From the IMG/VR virus record IMGVR_UViG_3300043539_002606, positions 1-64,000 of that record: a stretch of 64,000 nucleotides of DNA. One strand, given 5' to 3'. A program made the position numbers and the translations under genes. A model generated the notes under the pieces. That model made no database searches and had not been told where the DNA came from. It worked only from the letters and a program-made list of their open reading frames with translations. Of this stretch, positions 7,410-15,684 are shown piece after piece. Every line of letters starts with the position of its first letter. The first letter of the stretch is position 1. Source of the DNA: a virus.

Positions 7410-9932
7410 TTATGCGAAAAAGTCTTCGAGGCTTGAACGCTCCTCTGCGCTCCAGCCAATTGCATCAAGAATTAGTTGTATTGGCTCAAGAAACGCCTTT
7501 TGAAATTGCATATCAAAGTCAATATAACTTTCAATCTTAAATTCAATTGGCAGTTTACCAACAAATGCTATGCAATTTTCTCGTGTTGGATTTTGTGGTC
7601 GCAAGAATATGTATTTAATCTTTTCTCCGTTTTTAATCTTTGGCACATTTTTGCAATTCACTTCATCAAGCAACCAGTTATGCATAAGACATCCACGCAC
7701 ATGCAGCGGTGTGCCCTTTGTATAGATGGTTTTGCGATCAGCATATTTGCGAACATTAGTAACACCACGCGGCAATCCAATTTGTTCAGGAGTCATGCTT
7801 TCAAACTCACGTCTAAATTTAGCAATTGCATCTTGTGTTTGTTTTTGATTGCCGCTAATAATAACAGAGAATAGATTTTTCATAGCTTCACGACAAACCT
7901 TTGGCGTACTGCTTTTTACTGCTTCAATGCCTTTCATTTTAATTTTAGGCTTTGCATATTGTACGCCTTCACTGTTATGCACATTCAGAATATATCTTTT
8001 CTTTGCAGTCCAGATTGCGCGATCAGCAATAACTTCTCGCTTCATATTCATAGTATTTTTATATGCTTGAGTCATATCAGCGAGAGTTTTAAATGTTTTT
8101 TGAAAAAGAGGCTCAAGTGCCTTGGAACCAAACTCATCAAGAAATGCTACTGGATTTTTAGGTGAGAATTGATTAACTACGTCTTCAACATTCAAATAGA
8201 TGCTATCAGTGTCCATTGCAATAACATAGTCTTTAGACTTTGTGTTTTTCAAAAAGCTATTGAGATATGTATTGATTGCATACTCAGCTTTGTTAATAAC
8301 AAGCTGGCCAGTAAGTGTAATGCCTTCTGCAATAAGAATATCAAAATAGCGGAAATATTTGTTTGCAATAGCACCGTAAAGACTATTCATCAAAATCTTG
8401 ATACACATCTGCTCGGTATCAAGACGAGAGATTTCAGATACGAGAGCTGGAGACTTTGAGATTTCATAGTCTTGCTGTTTGCCTAACATCTCCTTTTTAA
8501 TAATCACTCGGCGATTATAAAGCTCTTCAACAATCGCTGGCAAAAAGCCTTGTTTATCTCGACGAAATGTTGCACCATTTGCGGCAACAGCAAGATTATC
8601 TTCTAAGCCATCAATTTTAGATAGAGTCAATAGCTTATCAGGACCTAATCCACTAATCACGCTATGTCGTACGAGCATTTCTGGACTCATGTTATATTGA
8701 ATAATGATATTAGGATATAGACTATTCAAGTCGAAGCTTAGCACCCAATTATACATGCCAGGTTTTGGATCCTTAACATATCCACCAGCATAGTCTTGTG
8801 CAAAGCTAGCTCTGTTATTTGGTGGTACAGCAATTTTTTTATTTGCAAGATAGCGAAAGATAATGCTATCCCAGATACCAACAGTGCCGAGCGTGTCGGC
8901 ATAGTTAACACCGCCAAAATAGGCAAGTGTAAAAACAAGATTAAGTAGACCAAGCTTTTGCTCAAAGCGTTCAATAAGTTCAACGTCAACAACGTTATAT
9001 TCAACATATGTTTGATAGTCTGTTTCATAGAGATTTTTTAGACTGCCACTATAATCAACCTTATTTTCGCCAAGCACAACTTCAGCGATATGATCAAGCT
9101 TATAACTTTCTTGTTGACCATATGTGTTGAGAGTAAATTTCTTAAAGAGCTCAAGATAGTCGAGCTGTTGTATGCCTACGATATTATAACCATATTGCTC
9201 TTGACCTTTGACAGTGACATTACGCTCTTCAATTTGTTTCCATGGACTAAGCTTAAGAACTTCTCCTTCATCAAGCAAAAGACTGCAGCGATTAACAAGA
9301 TATGGTATATCGAAAAAGTTTGTGTTCCAGCCAGTAATAACATCAGGCGTATTATCAGGATCACTCCACCAATCAATAAAGTCTTGAAGCATATCAGACT
9401 CTTTGATAAACTCGCGATATTCAATTTTCAAATGGCGAAGCTTGCTAATTGACATGTCATATTCTTTAAGACCCCAAACAATATAAACATCTTGTCGACT
9501 ACTCTTAACAGTAATTGTTAGCACACGATTGCTTGCCATGCGTGCTTCACTATAGCTTCCTTCTTCATCGCAGTCAACCTCAATATCGATATACGCAATA
9601 TCAATAAAACGCTTGACATAGTCAATCCTATCTGGAAATTGACTTTGAATAAACGCAGGAATCCAACGATCATTGCCATAGATCTTAAAACCAGAAATGC
9701 CTTCATATTGTTTTGTAAAAGCTCGGGCTTCGCTCATGCTATCAAATCGAACTGGCTCCAGAGCTTTGTCATCAAGACTGCGCCAACCACTTTTTGGATC
9801 CTTTGATTCAACATATAGACATGGCTTATATCGAAAGCTTTCATAGAGTTTTTTACCGCTCGCATCATAGCCTCGATATTTAATGCTATTCATGTGGCGA
9901 TCCACGTTTGTATAAAAACCAGTTAATGTCAT
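7410..9932 (-). CDS. 43: Family B DNA polymerase, T4 gp43
   Basis: The 840-residue replicative polymerase has both exonuclease and polymerase motifs: exo I DIEVDCDEE near residue 118, exo II GWNTNFFDIPYL near 200, exo III YNVVDVELI near 316, motif A FDLNSLYPNII near 403, motif B KILMNSLYGAIANKY near 517 and motif C AMDTDSIYL near 575, followed by KKRYI near 640. It is somewhat shorter than T4 gp43 (898). The C-terminus SSLEDFFA fits a sliding-clamp-binding tail. An early-type promoter and a hairpin terminator lie directly upstream; the -10 element ends six bases before the ATG, so its message is predicted to be leaderless. Confidence 0.97.
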   Translation of the reverse strand: MTLTGFYTNVDRHMNSIKYRGYDASGKKLYESFRYKPCLYVESKDPKSGWRSLDDKALEPVRFDSMSEARAFTKQYEGISGFKIYGNDRWIPAFIQSQFPDRIDYVKRFIDIAYIDIEVDCDEEGSYSEARMASNRVLTITVKSSRQDVYIVWGLKEYDMSISKLRHLKIEYREFIKESDMLQDFIDWWSDPDNTPDVITGWNTNFFDIPYLVNRCSLLLDEGEVLKLSPWKQIEERNVTVKGQEQYGYNIVGIQQLDYLELFKKFTLNTYGQQESYKLDHIAEVVLGENKVDYSGSLKNLYETDYQTYVEYNVVDVELIERFEQKLGLLNLVFTLAYFGGVNYADTLGTVGIWDSIIFRYLANKKIAVPPNNRASFAQDYAGGYVKDPKPGMYNWVLSFDLNSLYPNIIIQYNMSPEMLVRHSVISGLGPDKLLTLSKIDGLEDNLAVAANGATFRRDKQGFLPAIVEELYNRRVIIKKEMLGKQQDYEISKSPALVSEISRLDTEQMCIKILMNSLYGAIANKYFRYFDILIAEGITLTGQLVINKAEYAINTYLNSFLKNTKSKDYVIAMDTDSIYLNVEDVVNQFSPKNPVAFLDEFGSKALEPLFQKTFKTLADMTQAYKNTMNMKREVIADRAIWTAKKRYILNVHNSEGVQYAKPKIKMKGIEAVKSSTPKVCREAMKNLFSVIISGNQKQTQDAIAKFRREFESMTPEQIGLPRGVTNVRKYADRKTIYTKGTPLHVRGCLMHNWLLDEVNCKNVPKIKNGEKIKYIFLRPQNPTRENCIAFVGKLPIEFKIESYIDFDMQFQKAFLEPIQLILDAIGWSAEERSSLEDFFA

Positions 9933-9938
9933 GTCACT

Positions 9939-9967
9939 ATATTACCACAAATTTTATCATTTGTAAA
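9939..9967 (-). promoter_or_regulatory. Early-type promoter for gp43
   Basis: Minus-strand TTTACA (9962-9967), 17-base spacer, TAATAT (9939-9944), then six bases to the gp43 ATG at 9932. The predicted transcription start coincides with the start codon. Confidence 0.75.
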
Positions 9968-9968
9968 C

Positions 9969-9998
9969 CAAAAAAGCACTGCTTAAGCAGTGCTTTTG
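9969..9998 (-). terminator. Bidirectional terminator downstream of the 10022-10675 gene
   Basis: A perfect 20-base palindrome (9975-9994, core CTGCTTAAGCAG) flanked by A and T runs. On the minus strand it is followed by six T residues and immediately by the gp43 promoter, separating the regA unit from gp43. Confidence 0.85.
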
Positions 9999-10021
9999 TT
10001 TTAAGAATATTGGACTTAATA

Positions 10022-10675
10022 TTATTTAATAGTTTTGCCAAACAATAGTTCCTTTGCTTGCTCTAATATTGTTTTTCCACTATAATGAGATTCGTTTTTC
10101 ATTTTGGAGATTTTGGCTAAATCAACAATGGATCTTTTTAAGCCGCTCATATCGGCAGGAGACTGCAAATATAGCTTACCAATATTTTTTAGTGCAGAGG
10201 CAGCAACTGTTGCACGTGTTCTAACTCCATCTTTTTCTTTTTGCAATATTAGATTAAGAAGATCTTTGCCTGCGACTAGTGGTTTTAAGTATTTGGTAAC
10301 ATAGTTAACTGTTAAAAAGTCAGTTTTTACCCCTTTATCATTTTCTAGGCCATAGCTCTTTAATTTAGCTTTCGTAGCTGCACTTTCATTATTAATAATC
10401 TCAGTAAGAGCAGCTAATGCCTCTTTATAATTATTTTTGAAAAATGTTTTTGCGATACTATTAATTAGGGCATTGCTATCTTTTAGACACTTAAGAAGTG
10501 CATCAGCATAATATTGATTCATATCATCAACTGAGATTTCTGTTTTCATAATACCAGCTTTTGCCTTTGATGCAGACTTTAATAGATCCTCTGAATCACC
10601 AATAAATTGTTCTGTAGCATCTTGATAAGCAACGGCAATACTTTTTATTAATTTCTTATATTGATCTTTTTCCAT
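10022..10675 (-). CDS. Hypothetical late protein between regA and gp43
   Basis: A 217-residue lysine-rich, almost wholly helical protein (MEKDQYKKLIKSIAVAY). No domain recognised. It interrupts the T4-type regA-43 order, is preceded by a perfect late promoter (10683-10690, seven bases before the ATG) and is followed by a terminator, so it looks like an independent late cassette inside the replication cluster. A virion or morphogenesis role would fit the promoter, but this is inference. Confidence 0.75.
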   Translation of the reverse strand: MEKDQYKKLIKSIAVAYQDATEQFIGDSEDLLKSASKAKAGIMKTEISVDDMNQYYADALLKCLKDSNALINSIAKTFFKNNYKEALAALTEIINNESAATKAKLKSYGLENDKGVKTDFLTVNYVTKYLKPLVAGKDLLNLILQKEKDGVRTRATVAASALKNIGKLYLQSPADMSGLKRSIVDLAKISKMKNESHYSGKTILEQAKELLFGKTIK

Positions 10676-10682
10676 ATTATCT

Positions 10683-10690
10683 TATTTATA
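10683..10690 (-). promoter_or_regulatory. Late promoter for the 10022-10675 gene
   Basis: Perfect TATAAATA on the minus strand, ending seven bases before the ATG at 10675. Confidence 0.65.
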
Positions 10691-10696
10691 GTTTTT

Positions 10697-11119
10697 TTAC
10701 TTTTTAACTACTCCAATTTTATATTTGGCTTCAAGACTCCATTCACTCTTTTCGCGATATGGTACAATCTTGATGCTCTTTAGGCTGCTAACGTTATTAG
10801 CAATCTTATTGCGATCAACAATAGTGCATAGTCCCCAATCGTGCAGCAAGCTTGCAATTGCATTACGACGAGCAATGTCATCGCTACTCAATGTGCTAGG
10901 CTTGCCATCAAGCATAAAGAGCTCTTTGAAATGGCAGATATAATAACGACCTTGTTTATGCAAGATGTGACAGCTTTGCCAAAGTTTCTTTTCTTCGTTT
11001 TTACTTGCGACACCAATACGTGTTAGCGTCTCTTTAACCTTCAAGAAATCATCTGGCTCTTCAAGTGAAATCTCTAGCATCCAGCTACTATTCCATTCAT
11101 AATCTGATTGTGTTGTCAT
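10697..11119 (-). CDS. regA: RegA translational repressor
   Basis: RegA binds the start regions of early phage mRNAs and blocks their translation. The segment MLEISLEEPDDFLKVKETL and the central LWQSCHILHKQGRYYICHF, then ARRNAIASLLHDWGL, match T4 RegA closely. This protein is about 140 residues from the ATG at 11119, with roughly 13 extra residues before the T4-equivalent start; a longer frame from 11152 overlaps gp62 by 20 bases. It follows gp62 as in T4 (44-62-regA-43 order). A GATAAATA late-type element lies five bases before the chosen ATG. Because many transcripts here look leaderless, how RegA recognises its targets in this phage is an open point. Confidence 0.9.
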   Translation of the reverse strand: MTTQSDYEWNSSWMLEISLEEPDDFLKVKETLTRIGVASKNEEKKLWQSCHILHKQGRYYICHFKELFMLDGKPSTLSSDDIARRNAIASLLHDWGLCTIVDRNKIANNVSSLKSIKIVPYREKSEWSLEAKYKIGVVKK

Positions 11120-11124
11120 GTTAC

Positions 11125-11132
11125 TATTTATC
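11125..11132 (-). promoter_or_regulatory. Possible late promoter for regA
   Basis: GATAAATA on the minus strand, five bases upstream of the regA ATG and overlapping the end of gp62. One mismatch to the T4 consensus at the first base. Confidence 0.4.
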
Positions 11133-11564
11133 TTAACATTTTCCTCCAACATTCATAGCAAGTCGCAATTCTCGCAAAGCATCCTCTCCGAAGAGAGGCA
11201 ATACTTCTCGAGCTTTTTGACTGCTATAGTCATAGCGACGTTTGATTAGTTCAACATCATCGCCGTCTGGCAATGCCTTGAACCATTTACTAAAACGTTT
11301 GCGAGGCCTCAGACTATGTCGATAAAAATCATATGACATTTTTGCGGGCAAATCATGATGAATATTCATCTCATTTGCAAAGAGTATGCTGTCTTGAAAA
11401 AAGCTTAATCCGCGATTAATCATAAACGAGTTATAAGCCTTTTCATTCTCAGAGACTGTCGCTTCTGTTGGAGTAGCAGTGCTATCACACAACAAATCAT
11501 CGACCTTTGGGCCACTATTGATATTTGTTAATATATCAAAAAAGTTAATTGATTTTTTACTCAT
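11133..11564 (-). CDS. 62: Clamp loader small subunit, T4 gp62
   Basis: With gp44 this protein forms the clamp loader that places the gp45 clamp on primer-template junctions. The signature stretch is AYNSFMINRGLSFFQDSILFANEMN around residues 45-70 and RPRKRFSKWFKAL near 90-102, both characteristic of gp62. The start at 11564 (MSKKSINFF) overlaps the gp44 stop in an ATGA junction; a TTG two codons earlier is less likely. About 143 residues, shorter than T4 gp62 (187). Confidence 0.88.
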   Translation of the reverse strand: MSKKSINFFDILTNINSGPKVDDLLCDSTATPTEATVSENEKAYNSFMINRGLSFFQDSILFANEMNIHHDLPAKMSYDFYRHSLRPRKRFSKWFKALPDGDDVELIKRRYDYSSQKAREVLPLFGEDALRELRLAMNVGGKC

Positions 11565-12496
11565 TTCCAATTTACATTACCCATAAGTTCAGTGCAGCAT
11601 GCAACAAGATTAATTTCTTTATCTGCTACAAAACTAGATTTATATTGATAGTCGGCTAGAATAAGAACAGCTGCTGGTTTACTCGCAGGCTCGATCCAAC
11701 TATCCATGTTATCATAGATCTTGCGAAACACATATGTGCTATCGCCATTGCTGCTATTTGCAACCCACTCACGCATAGTCTTAAAATTTTTAGTTTTAAG
11801 GCTATCACGCAGAACTGCAAAACTATCATCACCGCTATCAGCTAGAATGTGAGCTCCGATACTACCACTTAATGCATGACGTTGACATTCACCAATCACT
11901 CGTCTCCAGTCTGGAGCATGCTTGCAAATAAGTTGGGCAAGCACAGCATCATCTGCACTTACACCTTCGCTTTGCAAGATATATTGCAGCCGTTGCATAA
12001 ACTTGCCTGCTAATGAAGCTAGTGTCTTTTTATTGACATTAAATTCAACTACAGTGCATCGACTATGCAATGGCTCAATAATACGATTTTTGAAATTACA
12101 AGTTAAGATGAAACGACAGTTATTACTAAACTCTTCCATAAATGCACGCAACGCTGGCTGAGTGCTATGAACGCCGAGATATTCGGCCTCGTCAATAATA
12201 ACAACTTTGGTGCCACCACTTAAACTAATGCTGCTTGCAAATTGTTTAATTTTGTTTCGCAGCACATCAATGCCACTCTCTTCAGAGCCGTTGATGAAAA
12301 TCCAATCACACCCCATTTCTTTGCAAAGTGCCTTCGCTAGTGTTGTTTTGCCAGTGCCTGCGCTGCCAGCAAAAATCATATTTGGTACATTGCCACTCTT
12401 AACAATCTCTTGAAAGGTTGTCTTAAGAGTTTTTGGCAGGATGCAATCTTCAATTTTTTGTGGTCTATATTTTTCTACCCAAAGTGTTTCTGTCAT
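11561..12496 (-). CDS. 44: Clamp loader large subunit, T4 gp44 (AAA+)
   Basis: ATPase subunit of the sliding clamp loader, 311 residues (T4: 319). Seen: the opening LWVEKYRPQKIEDCIL shared by RFC/gp44 proteins, Walker A GSAGTGKTT near residue 47, Walker B VVIIDEAEYL near 102, and the SRC box LHSRCTVVEF near 146 that carries the trans-acting arginine. It is followed by gp62 with an ATGA overlap and preceded by dsbA with three bases between, forming the 45-33-dsbA-44-62-regA operon. Confidence 0.95.
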   Translation of the reverse strand: MTETLWVEKYRPQKIEDCILPKTLKTTFQEIVKSGNVPNMIFAGSAGTGKTTLAKALCKEMGCDWIFINGSEESGIDVLRNKIKQFASSISLSGGTKVVIIDEAEYLGVHSTQPALRAFMEEFSNNCRFILTCNFKNRIIEPLHSRCTVVEFNVNKKTLASLAGKFMQRLQYILQSEGVSADDAVLAQLICKHAPDWRRVIGECQRHALSGSIGAHILADSGDDSFAVLRDSLKTKNFKTMREWVANSSNGDSTYVFRKIYDNMDSWIEPASKPAAVLILADYQYKSSFVADKEINLVACCTELMGNVNWK

Positions 12497-12499
12497 AAT

Positions 12500-12754
12500 T
12501 TATTGTTTCTTCAATGCGTCATATAATGATTTAATATCGCTCGTTTCTTCTTCGAAACTTGCTCCAGCTCGTTTATGATAGAGACGCGCTACCTTACGAA
12601 CCATTGGTTTTGGCAGATCAAGACTATCATGCACAGCATGAATAATTTCTTTGATCTGATCTTTAGCAGCATCGACAATATCGAGCTGCTCATCAATTTC
12701 TTTGATCGCATCATAAAATGCGACTCGATCTGTTTCAGACTTGAATTCAATCAT
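12500..12754 (-). CDS. dsbA: DsbA, double-stranded DNA binding protein
   Basis: Small (84 residues) helical DNA-binding protein. The C-terminal half VRKVARLYHKRAGASFEEETSDIKSLYDAL matches T4 DsbA in spacing and residues (LYHK, F-E-x-E-T, LYD). In T4, DsbA binds DNA near late promoters and enhances late transcription. It sits next to the probable gp33 gene, as dsbA does in T4, and between gp45 and gp44 in one operon. Confidence 0.78.
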   Translation of the reverse strand: MIEFKSETDRVAFYDAIKEIDEQLDIVDAAKDQIKEIIHAVHDSLDLPKPMVRKVARLYHKRAGASFEEETSDIKSLYDALKKQ

Positions 12755-12756
12755 GT

Positions 12757-13020
12757 TTATAGAGGAAGTTCAAGTTGTTGTTGAGCTGCGTCAGGTTGGC
12801 AATCACCATCACAAACTTCAAGCTGACGCTCGCAGTCGCAGTCGGTTGAGCATTCAGCTTCAACATCAGATTCTAGCATCTGACCGAGAAACTGCATGGT
12901 AGCATATACTTCGCCAACGAGTTGCAACTCATCTTCATGAAATGCAGCGCGCTCTCGACATGCTTCAAGAATTGCCAATACACAGAAAAATGGATTTTTA
13001 TTTGCTTCGATTAATTTCAT
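12757..13020 (-). CDS. Probable gp33-like late transcription co-activator
   Basis: An 87-residue protein with a helical N-terminus (KNPFFCVLAILEACRERAAF), a cysteine-rich acidic stretch (CSTDCDCERQLEVCDGDC, residues 58-75) and the tail QQQLELPL. The tail resembles clamp-binding peptides (Q-L-x-L-x-hydrophobic). T4 gp33 bridges RNA polymerase and the gp45 clamp through a short C-terminal hydrophobic motif, and its gene adjoins dsbA, as here. Call rests on synteny, size and tail motif; direct sequence identity to gp33 is not evident to me. The paired cysteines could bind a metal. Confidence 0.5.
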   Translation of the reverse strand: MKLIEANKNPFFCVLAILEACRERAAFHEDELQLVGEVYATMQFLGQMLESDVEAECSTDCDCERQLEVCDGDCQPDAAQQQLELPL

Positions 13021-13033
13021 AGTAAGTTATCTA

Positions 13034-13705
13034 TTACGCGTTAAATGTTGAAGTTTTTTCAAGTGCGATGTAATATTGAACGCCTGCACCAGCGTGAGTC
13101 CAATGACTAATAAAGCGTTTACTAAGCTCGACACTATAGTCACCATTTAGCAACTTAAGATTGGCAATCAAAATATGAAAGTCAAAGCTATCAGTATTGT
13201 CATTGCTAGAGTCAAGCAGCAATTCAAAACTATTTGCGCTACTATTTTTTGGATCACTAATTCGTGCAATAATCTTGCCACTATTGCCAACAATACTCAG
13301 CACGCTTTGACCAAGAACTGCAGCAGCTTTGCGTAATTGACCAAGCTGAGCATTTGAAAATGATACTGTCACATCAACGCTAGGCATAGTAATGCTCTTT
13401 TGTGGATGTGTAAGAATATTTGGATCTGCAAAACGATAGTTTGCGCTAATGCCTCCATCGCTAATCTTGACGCTCTTGTCCGAGAATTCAAGTTCAGCAT
13501 CAGTGGAGCCGATCAAGCCATATACATTCATGAATTCATTGAGATCATAGATTCCAAAGTCAACATCAAATGTTTCATTTGCAGTGGCATAGATGCTTTT
13601 TGCATCGTTAATTGTATCAAGCGGCTTATTAGCCTTGACAACAAGATTAGGGTTGATTGACGCAAAATTGCGTAGGATTTCGATTGTGTTTGTTTCTAAC
13701 TTCAT
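13034..13705 (-). CDS. 45: Sliding clamp, T4 gp45
   Basis: Trimeric processivity clamp for gp43 and mobile activator of late transcription. The 223-residue product starts MKLETNTIEILRNFASIN, closely following the T4 gp45 N-terminus, and carries the IYDLNEFMNVYGL segment, GNSGKIIARISD and FDFHILIANLKLLNGDYSVEL near the C-terminus, all in gp45 order. Length matches T4 (228). It has a strong early-type promoter whose -10 ends nine bases before the ATG, so leader length is at most a few bases. Confidence 0.95.
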   Translation of the reverse strand: MKLETNTIEILRNFASINPNLVVKANKPLDTINDAKSIYATANETFDVDFGIYDLNEFMNVYGLIGSTDAELEFSDKSVKISDGGISANYRFADPNILTHPQKSITMPSVDVTVSFSNAQLGQLRKAAAVLGQSVLSIVGNSGKIIARISDPKNSSANSFELLLDSSNDNTDSFDFHILIANLKLLNGDYSVELSKRFISHWTHAGAGVQYYIALEKTSTFNA

Positions 13706-13714
13706 AGTGTTATT

Positions 13715-13743
13715 AATATATCATAAGGCGTGATGTTTGTAAA
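13715..13743 (-). promoter_or_regulatory. Early-type promoter for gp45 operon
   Basis: Minus-strand TTTACA (13738-13743), 17-base spacer, TATATT (13715-13720), nine bases before the ATG. It directly follows the T run of the upstream terminator. Confidence 0.78.
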
Positions 13744-13785
13744 CAAAAAAATGCATCTTGTCGACCACCACAATCGACAAGATGC
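13744..13785 (-). terminator. Rho-independent terminator after the HTH gene
   Basis: A 12-bp stem GCATCTTGTCGA / TCGACAAGATGC with a nine-base loop (13753-13785), followed on the minus strand by A and seven T residues. One of the strongest terminators in the window; the gp45 promoter begins at once after it. Confidence 0.88.
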
Positions 13786-13802
13786 TATTGCTAAGCGAGC
13801 TA

Positions 13803-14072
13803 TTAGCCACGCTTAGGAGATCCCAAACGATAGCGCATAACTGTGCCACCAGATTTGGTCTTACGAGGATTGCAATAGATTGCAGCTCCTTCGTTACGAA
13901 GATTATAAATTACGCGAGCAGGATCAGCGATGCCGGCAAGCTTAGCCTCAACTGTGCTAAATTCATGGCCTTCTCCGAGAAAGCGAAGAATCGCATTGGC
14001 TTGAGTGCTATTTTTTACGAGACGAACGAATTTATCGAGTTGTTTTTGTGTCAGTTTTGTACTTGGTTTCAT
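13803..14072 (-). CDS. Winged helix-turn-helix protein
   Basis: An 89-residue basic protein with the pattern TQANAILRFLGEGHEFSTVEA...GIADPARVIYNLRNEG, which resembles the HTH_39-type winged helix found in small phage proteins (helix, short strand, recognition helix, then a wing ending in a basic tail GSPKRG). It could bind DNA and regulate transcription. It lies alone between the AAA+ ATPase gene and a strong terminator, probably read through from the promoter at 15310-15338. Confidence 0.72.
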   Translation of the reverse strand: MKPSTKLTQKQLDKFVRLVKNSTQANAILRFLGEGHEFSTVEAKLAGIADPARVIYNLRNEGAAIYCNPRKTKSGGTVMRYRLGSPKRG

Positions 14073-14122
14073 ATGTTATGTTGTTTGTTGTTTTGTGATT
14101 AGTCAATATTGTCGACTAAAGC

Positions 14123-15289
14123 TTAGAAAGGGACTTCGTCAACTGCAGTGAGGAGAGTATTATCGGCGAGACTCTGTGCATCAATTTTGCTATAGAGGTC
14201 GAGAAAGGCTTCGCGAGTATCGCTATCAAAGCGAGCAATGCACATGCGAATTGCAGTCATGCGATCGCGAAAGATAGCAAAGCTCTTAACGATGTGACAG
14301 AGGCGTCGTGTAGAGACTACTTCATCCACACCTTCGTTTTCAAAGGTTGCGCGAATAACGCTGCTCCATGATACAAGTCTATTAGCAAACTCATCGTCAT
14401 CACATTGCAAGCTAGTCATATGCTTCTTGACGATTTTGAGCTCAGTAGCAAACTCAGGATATGGCTGGTCGATGCTAGCAACAAAGCGTTCAATGAATGC
14501 TTCGTCAATGATTTGAGCTGCCACATAGCGACCATCATCGCTGCCGCGACCCTTTGTGTTGGCTGTTGCAATGACGTTAAAGCCTGGGGCCGGAGTCACG
14601 GTCTCACCTGTTTTCTTGATGAGAATTGGCTTGCCTTCGAGAACGCCTTGCAAACACATAATTTTGTTGCTGCCGCGGTCGAGCTCATCAATAAGTAGGA
14701 TGGCACCACGTTTCATCGCTTTAATGACTGGACCATGTTGGAAAACTGTCTCGCCATTGACAAGACGAAAGCCGCCGAGAAGATCATCTTCGTCTGTTTC
14801 GGGACTGATTTGCACACGCACATATTCGCGCTTGCTTTTGGCGCATGCTTGCTCAACCATAATGGTCTTGCCATTGCCGCTCATGCCGCTAATATAGAGT
14901 GGGAAAAACATGCGACTATCAACAATGCGCTTGACATTTTGATATTCTCCCCATGGAATGAAATTACTATCGACAGCAGGCACATAAATCTCATCGCTCG
15001 AGACACTCTGCACGCCACGTAGAGCCACAACTGGTGCAGCCTTTGGAGTTGGAGTTGGAACTGGAGCTTGAGTTTGAACTTGTGCGGCAACTACGCCATC
15101 GGCGAGATGCGCTAAGTTCCATGAGCCGCGACCAACTTTGTGCGTCATAAAGGTGCTATTTGCACCGTTATAGCTAAAGCCATTGGCACGTGCGTGCTCA
15201 TAGATTTGAGTTGTGCTTGCTGTGGGCCAGGCGCCAATAGCTTTGAGTGACGCGAGGGTGGATTCGATATTTCCTGATTTAGTGGACAT
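14123..15289 (-). CDS. cobS-like: CobS/MoxR-like AAA+ ATPase
   Basis: A 388-residue AAA+ protein. Residues 1-70 form an HTH-like segment; 70-95 is a proline/alanine linker; the ATPase domain has Walker A GMSGNGKT near 137, Walker B ILLIDELDR near 199, sensor 1 NVIATANTKG near 241 and FIERF near 265 as arginine-finger region. This is the MoxR/CobS group, whose members act as chaperones with VWA-domain partners. The partner is likely the VWA protein at 15718-18069. Phage homologues are often labelled CobS after the cobaltochelatase subunit, but cobalamin synthesis is not implied. It has a near-perfect early-type promoter. Confidence 0.85.
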   Translation of the reverse strand: MSTKSGNIESTLASLKAIGAWPTASTTQIYEHARANGFSYNGANSTFMTHKVGRGSWNLAHLADGVVAAQVQTQAPVPTPTPKAAPVVALRGVQSVSSDEIYVPAVDSNFIPWGEYQNVKRIVDSRMFFPLYISGMSGNGKTIMVEQACAKSKREYVRVQISPETDEDDLLGGFRLVNGETVFQHGPVIKAMKRGAILLIDELDRGSNKIMCLQGVLEGKPILIKKTGETVTPAPGFNVIATANTKGRGSDDGRYVAAQIIDEAFIERFVASIDQPYPEFATELKIVKKHMTSLQCDDDEFANRLVSWSSVIRATFENEGVDEVVSTRRLCHIVKSFAIFRDRMTAIRMCIARFDSDTREAFLDLYSKIDAQSLADNTLLTAVDEVPF

Positions 15290-15309
15290 AATATTGTGGT
15301 GTTGAGATT

Positions 15310-15338
15310 ATTATAAACTGAAATTGTGATATTGTAAA
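15310..15338 (-). promoter_or_regulatory. Early-type promoter for the CobS-like gene
   Basis: Minus-strand TTTACA (15333-15338), 17-base spacer, perfect TATAAT (15310-15315). The ATG is 20 bases downstream, leaving a leader of about 13 bases without an SD. Confidence 0.82.
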
Positions 15339-15349
15339 CAAAAAAGTGA

Positions 15350-15613
15350 TTAAGCCAGTGTTGCTTTGTAACACTCAGCGCTAACGCGCATGACAGATTC
15401 ATCTGCATCGCAGAAGCAGACTCCAGATGGGTGGCAAAGACCATCAGCGTCGATCCATTCCTTTCCAAGGATGTATTGATCGCAGCTTTTTTTGGTTAAG
15501 AGGCATATTCTGAAAAAGCCTTGTTCAAGTGATATGACGTTGCCTACTGCGCAGTCGGAGATTTTGATTGCTTTGAGGGGGGTATTAGCGTTGGTGAACT
15601 TGTACTTGATCAT
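15350..15613 (-). CDS. Hypothetical protein between CobS-like and CobT-like genes
   Basis: An 87-residue protein beginning MIKYKFTNANTPLKAIK at the ATG 15611-15613. A longer frame (start 15658) would run through the promoter, so the shorter start is chosen. It has six cysteines, several clustered (CDQ, GLCHPSGVCFCDA), and no recognised domain. Its placement between two functionally paired genes suggests a link to them, but nothing else supports that. Confidence 0.6.
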   Translation of the reverse strand: MIKYKFTNANTPLKAIKISDCAVGNVISLEQGFFRICLLTKKSCDQYILGKEWIDADGLCHPSGVCFCDADESVMRVSAECYKATLA

Positions 15614-15628
15614 ATTGGTTACAGGATC

Positions 15629-15657
15629 ATTATACCATATTTTGATGAGATTGTACA
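15629..15657 (-). promoter_or_regulatory. Early-type promoter for the 15350-15613 gene
   Basis: Minus-strand TGTACA (15652-15657), 17-base spacer, perfect TATAAT (15629-15634), 15 bases before the ATG. Confidence 0.75.
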
Positions 15658-15660
15658 CAA

Positions 15661-15681
15661 AAAAGTGAAAAAAAGTGAAAA
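15661..15681. repeat. Left arm of a 21-bp inverted repeat flanking the CobT-like gene
   Basis: The sequence around two GTG triplets set in A runs (AAAAGTG, seven A, GTGAAAA) is the exact reverse complement of 18121-18141. Low complexity reduces its weight. Confidence 0.5.
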
Positions 15682-15684
15682 TAT

